From contig CM060312.1 in the NCBI GenBank assembly GCA_030674185.1, positions 25,735,859-25,799,858 of the forward strand: a DNA stretch of 64,000 nt. The letters are read 5' to 3'. The stretch comes from Monoplex corrugatus. Lineage: Eukaryota > Mollusca > Gastropoda > Littorinimorpha > Ranellidae. The notes under the pieces are model-generated. The model was given only the letters and a program-made list of their open reading frames with translations. It had not been told where the DNA came from and did not search any database. Made by a program: the position numbers and the translations under genes. Shown here one piece after another: positions 58,503-64,000 of the stretch (position 1 is its first letter; each line of letters opens with the position of its first letter).

Positions 58503-58640
58503 CAGTTCAGTTTCTCGAAATGGCGTCTCCACGGTCGGAATAAATTCCGTATACACTGACGCCAAGATGCTTTGTGATGAATAAGATCTAAAATGATCAT
58601 GGCATAAACCCTATATCTGGTTTTGTAACCCGTGCTTTGT
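58503..58640 (+). repeat. SINE-like repeat S2, copy 4
   Basis: Begins cagttcagtttctcgaaatg and contains gtatacactgacgccaagatgc and aaaatgatcatggcataaac. Confidence 0.65.
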
Positions 58641-59049
58641 TCGCAAGGTAAATGGGATTGATATTGAAAACGCATATGCGCGTTCACTTTTGAACAGATT
58701 TTGGCAAGACGCCAACTGCAGAATACTGCCTTGCTGTGTGTTAACATAGATACATGTATTCTCGATCTTAGTGATCAGTGGTCTATTATCATGATTAGGT
58801 CATTCTTTTAGACTCCTTTCTCTGCATTATCAAAGTAGTATCGCAGGGAGAAAGAGTTTGGGGATGTATCGCAAGAGGGATGAAAGAGTTGGGAATGAGA
58901 ATGAAAAATTGTTTCTCTACTTTGATGTATCGCAAGGAGGATTTGGTCTTGCCATCTATCAGGGAAAGAATTTAGTCTCTTTTTATCATAGGGGAATTTA
59001 GGGTCACCCTGTCTCCAACATCACATACAACCAGAAAGGAGAGTGACTG

Positions 59050-59720
59050 AGAAGAAATACACAAATACGCTGGACATGATTCTCAAAGCAGTCCACACAT
59101 AGATTGATACTACAAAGCCTTTATTCGATTAAGCAAAAGCGTAATTCACCATTCGTGCGTGCCATGAAACCTAATAGTCCTAAAAACCTAAGATGCACTA
59201 AGAATCTTCACTAACTTATCACTGAAATACTGAGCACTTCCATAATTCCTACTCTATTCCCTCTCTCTCTCTCACTGCTTCATGGAAAAGAAAACATACT
59301 ACCTACTTCTATCCCTACCCTAACAAAAGTATAATATGAAACGTGGTTACATACCTCTAAGATAGGTTGGAGATTCTCTCGTTCACTGACTCACTGTCAC
59401 ACTGGGTGCCGACTCATTGCTGACTCTCCCACTAGTGACTCCTAACGACTGACTGCTAGCCTATATACAGTGCGATTCCCATATACCGATTTTTGTCTCT
59501 GCTACAAACATTCCCAGCTGCCCCCTAGCTGTCGATATCAATAAAGCTGGGCATTTCAAATTTGGGGAACTTGGCGATCCTGGCATAGCTGCCTTGGTCG
59601 TCATTCAACATTCCTATAATTTTCTTGGACATTGATGGCGATCTTGACATAGCGGCCATGGTCATCATTCAACAGTCCCGTAATTTGCTTGGGCACTGGT
59701 ATTTGCTGAGAAATGTTGGT
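59050..59720 (-). repeat. Probable gypsy LTR (minus strand)
   Basis: On the minus strand: two imperfect 65-bp direct repeats (59571-59635 and 59637-59700), then a TATA-like ctgtatatag at 59461-59470, then an AATAAA polyadenylation signal at 59120-59125 in the context cgaataaaggctttg. This order (U3 repeats, promoter, R with poly-A signal) is that of an LTR. The position downstream of the minus-strand integrase fragments supports a 3' LTR. Exact TG…CA ends were not identified. Confidence 0.5.
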
Positions 59721-60099
59721 ATTCTGGGTTATCTACCCTTTGTGCCCATTAAAGGTGGATAAGAACCATGTGAGAGTTAGATCCCGTTTGAATGGAAATT
59801 GCTGAGTGACCAATTGAATTATGGATGGCGTGATCTCCAGTACACCCACCTCATTAACTCGTCTACCGAGTCGGTCGAAGGAATGTTTCTTCCCCCTAGA
59901 GGGGGGGGGGGGGGAGGGGGCCTGTGATAGTAGCTTCATTTTTTTCTCGGTGTTCGTGCATGTGAGTGGCTGGCTGGAATACCTAGTTTTGGTTTTAGGT
60001 CAGCTTCTCATCAGCTCGAGCAAGCTGATAAAATGCTGTGCTGTGTACTATCCTACCGCTGAAAATAATTCCAGACCTCATGAGTAAAAATAGCTACTG

Positions 60100-60600
60100 G
60101 TCGTACAGCACCTGCATGGCTCCCCTCACTTTCCAGCCTTACAGCTGCTCAGAGAAAATTGCGTGCTTTCTTGGGGTGCCTGGCGGTATGCAAACAGAAG
60201 AGCTGGAGTCCATCGATCCCATTCTGGATTTTTCTATAAGTGATGACACAGCATCCGTTTTACACAGCATCCGTTTCAGTGTTCCATTTAACCATTCTAC
60301 TAGACCATCGCACCATGTGTAGTGAGGCGTGGTGCACAAACCTTTACTGGACACTGAAGATTTCTTGCATCATTTGGCTGGTAAGGAGTGTAGCCCGGTT
60401 GGTTAATACCGATGTTTGGTGTCCCAGGACGTATCCACATACTGAAAGTTGCTTCGACGCCAGCCTCTGCTGTAACATTTCTCAGAGGAATCTCTTCTGG
60501 GTATATAGTGGCAAAATCGACCATGACTAACATGTACCGCGCACGAAGCAACACCAGTCATTCCTTCCAATTTCACAGAAATCGATCACTTCACAGTTCC
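60100..60600 (-). pseudogene. Ty3/gypsy integrase fragment 1
   Basis: Minus-strand pieces: RARYMLVMVDFATIYPEEIP (integrase core with the first catalytic Asp), LRNVTAEAGVEATFSMWIRP, a frame break where the second Asp (usually TDQG) is not preserved, then TTPHYTWCDGLVEWLNGTLK, equivalent to the consensus TPYHPQ.DGLVERFN. Stops and shifts between pieces. Confidence 0.75.
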
Positions 60601-60884
60601 TGTCTTCTTGGGGGTCTCTGATCTCTGGTTGGATAATGATGCCGTTGGCTGGTTTGTTCAGATCCTAGACTTTCTGAAGCTGGTGTGGCTGAACATGGGA
60701 CTGCTTTATTGCATGCTGCCTGAGACTTTCGGGCACAGGTGAATTTGGGCCAGGTGAGTATGGGGGTTATGCACTTCTACAAGGAGAAAAAGGGACCTAC
60801 TGGGATGGTTTGGATGGATCATTGCCATGTGTGTGTCGTTCACAGCATCATCGTCCAACAAATTGTCCTCTGGTGCATGAATGA

Positions 60885-61440
60885 TACGGTCAGCATGTAC
60901 ATGGCAGGTGTTATTTGCCTTTTGTACAATGGACCACCACCAGACCAAGGCGTTACACTACTATGCCTTGGACCTACTTCTCTGGTCCACAAAATTGTCA
61001 TATAGTAACACTGTCCTCGGACTGAAACATTCGCAGTGTCTTGGTGTGTAGGTCATGCTGCTGCTGTTATTGCTTCTGTTTCTTTTTTGTAGTCACCTGA
61101 GGATCTGGTTTCAGGATGGTCTGTTGTGTGCTCAGCTGGCATTTAAAAAGAAGACCTGAGTTGGGGGCACACCAATGGATGCGTGAAATGTAGATCTGTA
61201 AATCATCAAGATCAAGACGTTTGAAAGCTAGTGTTCTTTGGTCAGATTTGATTGGCATTCTACAAGATTCTCTTCAACGCCTGCACAAGCTGTTCTGCTA
61301 CTGCATTTGTGGCAGGATGATAGGGAGCTGTCCTGGTGTGCCTGACTTCATGGCATTGCTTAAAAGCACTGAAAGCAGTGAAAGTGAAATGTCCATTATC
61401 ACTTACCAACTCCTCTGTCACGAGCACACCATGTCCCCAG
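60885..61440 (-). pseudogene. Ty3/gypsy integrase fragment 2
   Basis: Minus-strand pieces: SDNGHFTFTAFSAFKQCHEV, RHTRTAPYHPATNAVAEQLVQ, then a C-terminal part SEDSVTI*QFCGPEK and VQGIVV. The core resembles K02A2.6-type integrases (VSDNG…FTSxEF, APYHPATNGxAERxVQ). A different copy from fragment 1, in the same orientation, so two gypsy copies were joined or nested here. It ends at the tail of the RTE insertion at 61441. Confidence 0.75.
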
Positions 61441-61853
61441 TCATCATCAACATCATATGCCCTGCCACATGGCGTTGGCGATCATGGCCCTCCATATGCA
61501 TCTATCCCTTGCAGCCGCAAGCACATCTTCCACCCTCTCTATCTTGCTCCCTGGGTCTACCTGGTGTTCTCTTTCCCTGAAGCTTCTCTGTTGTGACCAA
61601 GTGCCCTTATTCCCCTTTCTTCATAAAATGGCCAATAAATGTTGCCTGTCTTTTCCTAATCTTCCTTATGAATGATCTTCTTGTGTCTGTCTCCATCAAG
61701 ATTGTTGTTTGTTTTCTTTGCTGTCCATGGAATTCTCAACATTCTTCTTAGAAACCATATCTCGGCTGCCTCAATCTTGTTCAGGCTTTGCTTGTTGACT
61801 GTTCACGCATCATAACCGTATGACATTATCGGTTCTATCTAACATTCAAAAAA
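61441..61853 (-). mobile_element. RTE 3'-end fragment, minus strand
   Basis: Minus strand: ECxIEPIMSYGYDA, a stop, TVNKQSLNKIEAAEIWFLRR, MLRIPWTAKKTN, then frame-broken GHFMRKG-like and RDRW-like parts to the ATGATG tail at 61441-61460. Fifth member of the RTE family in this window. Flanks show only an imperfect possible TSD (tgtccccag, ggtccctag). Confidence 0.8.
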
Positions 61854-61854
61854 G

Positions 61855-62985
61855 GTCCCTAGTACGATTTGAATAGCACCTAGTAAACGCCCACCCCACT
61901 CTCCACTTTTGGAGTTCAGAACGGACAGAAAACGAATTAGGGTATGGATATCAGAACGGGATTTTCTGGTGCAATACGACTCAGCAGCGTCAAAAAGAAA
62001 ATAAACGGCATCATGGCCGAGTGGTTTGATCTCAGAAGATGGATTTCGGAGTTCTGGATCTTGTCATTGATGAACGGACTGAGGCACGAGTTGTGAGAAA
62101 CAAGGACTTAATGAGAAAAGTCTTAGAACTAGCTTGTGGCCTTGAACTGGACTCCTTGTCGCTTTGCCAGTGTGGTTCAAACGACAGAAGAAGCGACATG
62201 ATGTGTCCATTCGGCGCAGCACGTCTGCAGATTAGGATGTGTTTATCGATTATGAAGATCTGCTGTTAGACTGCCATACATACTGTTTGAGGTTTATCTT
62301 GAACATGGATCAGACTGTTGTCAGATTTGACATGGTGCCCGGCCGTACTAATGATATGAAAGTTTAAAGCATGTCAAAACAAAGACCAAAAAGACTGAAA
62401 AAATGCCCATTCTCTGTTTCTCTACACCCTGCTGCTGACAGTAGACTGTGGCAGCTTTCGTCACATTCTGATAACAAAACAGACAGCTCCCACAGCGTGC
62501 TTGTCTGTAGCTTCAGATGCCAGATTACGTACGAGTGAGGGCTGCCTGAAATGGCTGGAAGACAAGAAACGCCCTTTTCAGTTGGATCCAGTCGCTCATA
62601 TCAGCCATCACTTGCTGGTCTTCGACAACTAAGGCGTGTATAAAACAGTTCAGGTCAGAGATGCTTTGCACGTGCAGGATGTCAACTAGTTGTTATACCT
62701 GGTGGTTGCACTTTTTTGGTACAACCAGTTGATATCGGCGTCGCAAAACCATTGAAAACAGCGTCTGAGACTGCTGGGTGGATTGAATGGCACGGCCAGG
62801 GAGACAAGATTTTATCAGTTGGGTTGCCCAAGCATGGTCAATGGTAAATCCAGACACCATCGTCAAAGCCTTCCTCGTGTGCAAAGTCTCCAATGCCCTG
62901 GATGACTCAGAAGACGTCCAGACACTGGAATGATTTCCCGGAGACACTGCAGCCCATCTAACAAACATATTTCTGGAAATTCTGC
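61855..62985 (+). pseudogene. pogo-like (CENP-B/DDE_1) transposase remnant
   Basis: Plus strand, across three frames: ARVVRNKDLMRKVLELA (about 62075), a VFIDYEDLLLD-like block (62238-62268), LNMDQTVVRFDMVPGRTNDM (62300-62365, first Asp of the DDE triad in MDQT), KTEKMPxLCFS, PDYVRVRA, LLVFDN-like (second Asp region, about 62608), VQPVDIGVAKPLKTA-like, DCWVDWMARPGRQDF (about 62770), and VCKVSNALDDSEDV (62875-62915). These are consecutive blocks of Tigger/pogo transposases. A cacctagtaaacgcccacc-type stretch at 61884-61904 could belong to the terminal repeat. Inactive. Confidence 0.75.
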
Positions 62986-63450
62986 GCTAGAAATTTCCTC
63001 TTTTCTGCCACTCTCTTTGTTTTTGTCTTGTTTCTTTGCTTTCTGTCATTTCTTCCTATCGTTTTCTGCCTTGGTCCACTCACTGTATGTGTTCGATGAA
63101 TTCTTACGTACTTTCTCTTAGGATTGATAATTAGGTACATGTATTATGTGCATTTTTGGCTCTTGGGAAGTGAGATATGCGGAAATAAGTTTATGTAATT
63201 TAGACCCGTTTTTATAAATGTTTTAATGTCCTTGGTTATGTGTAAATTTGTATTCAAATATGTTTTTTTTATGTTTGCGATAAATTGAACGGCGCGGTCA
63301 AATCCTTAGATTATGTGTGTGAATGTATTGATATGTATACTTAATTTTCTTTTCTTTTTTTCCCCTATTGAAGTATTGTGTATGCTTTGAAAAGGTTATA
63401 GCCCTGATATGGCTCTACGTAGTCGGCTTGGCTTTAAACAAAAATAACGT
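62985..63450 (+). repeat. Repeat family X, copy C
   Basis: Body from cgctagaaatttcctctttt through ctatcgttttctgcc, tatgtgttcgatgaa, tttttggctct, tgttttaatgtccttgg, gataaattg and cttaattttcttttc to gccctgatatggctctacgt, agtcggcttggctttaaac and an A/C-rich tail. It abuts the 3' side of the pogo remnant. Confidence 0.8.
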
Positions 63451-64000
63451 AATAATAGTAACAGTAACAGCTGACAAACATTGAAGAAGCATCCAGAGAC
63501 AACAGTCATGAGTCGGATTCAGAGGCAGAAGACGATGAAGCGGTTCGCGTTCTTGATTTGACACATGAGTGGTGTAACTATCAGCGGATGATGAGACAGT
63601 TATGAAAATGCCCTTCACCCTCCCCCTCTCAAGTCCTCTCCTTCGTCTTTGGATAACTTGGATGACTGTCGTTTTGCGTGTGTGTGTGTTGCGTTTGTGC
63701 GCATAAGAACGTGTGCGTACCTTTGATGTTAAGTACCCATATTTGAAGCTGAATAAGAACCATTTTGAGTTTGCTGCATTTTTCACTTGAATTGCAGAAG
63801 TTTGCAGGAAAAGTGTCTTGTTGTTTTATTTAACTATGCAAACACATACACACATACATACGCACGATCTCACACACGCATGCATGCACGCACTCACGCA
63901 CACACACGTTGACACATGCATATCTACACGTTGTCTCTCTCATGTGTGCATATCCACACGTTCTCCCTCTCAAGTTTAATCACAAAGAGGGGACTTATCT
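63451..64000. other. Unassigned sequence to window end
   Basis: GT tract at 63680-63690 and interrupted CA/CATA tracts at 63840-63910. No gene or exon recognised. Confidence 0.45.

Noticed and set aside
61432..61862. TSD for the minus-strand RTE fragment
   Set aside because: Best flanking match (tgtccccag and ggtccctag) is 7 of 9, and the flanks belong to different elements (gypsy and pogo), so a simple insertion is not demonstrated.

Overview
The window is nuclear DNA of an animal, most likely a mollusc and probably a gastropod. The evidence is the mix of non-LTR retrotransposons (L2/CR1-like, several RTE-type, one I/Nimb-like with RNase H), Ty3/gypsy remnants, a pogo-like transposase, SINE-like repeats, very long CA, CT, AT and GTAT microsatellites, and spliceosomal exon signals. 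No prokaryotic gene organisation is present. Species assignment is inference. No whole host gene lies in the window, and most long open frames come from retroelements or tandem repeats.

The one host gene I can support runs on the + strand as five small leucine-rich-repeat exons at 7581-7652, 21169-21252, 37648-37719, 38204-38275 and 41307-41384. They are 72, 84, 72, 72 and 78 bp. All have consensus splice sites and the same phase, and each of the four junctions restores an Ile or Leu codon. The introns are about 13.5, 16.4, 0.5 and 3.0 kb. The two large ones hold most of the satellites and transposons of the left half. First and last exons were not found.

Layout. 1-7.5 kb: a 5'-truncated L2/CR1-like LINE with an open RT frame, an RTE insertion with target-site duplication (TSD), a CT-rich tandem block. 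7.5-11 kb: first LRR exon, repeat families X and Y, GT/CA tracts. 11.1-16.3 kb: a G-poor satellite whose 45- and 46-bp units are flanked by degenerate units of about 20 bp. 16.4-31 kb: decayed LINEs, a 5'-inverted RTE insertion, second LRR exon, SINE-like repeats. 31.2-34.7 kb: a T-rich minisatellite of about 41-bp units. 34.8-37.2 kb: an RTE-like LINE inserted into an older copy of its own family. 37.2-41.4 kb: a 68-bp array and the last three LRR exons. 41.5-50 kb: decayed LINE, gypsy fragments, and an I/Nimb-like LINE with an open 891-codon frame inserted in repeat X. 50-64 kb: two more minisatellites of 45-46 bp period, RTE-like LINE, gypsy integrase fragments with a probable LTR, a pogo transposase remnant and another X copy.

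The order of insertion can be read from four nested or flanked insertions with TSDs of 9-11 bp. Repeat X is older than both the RTE tail and the Nimb-like LINE that landed in two of its copies.
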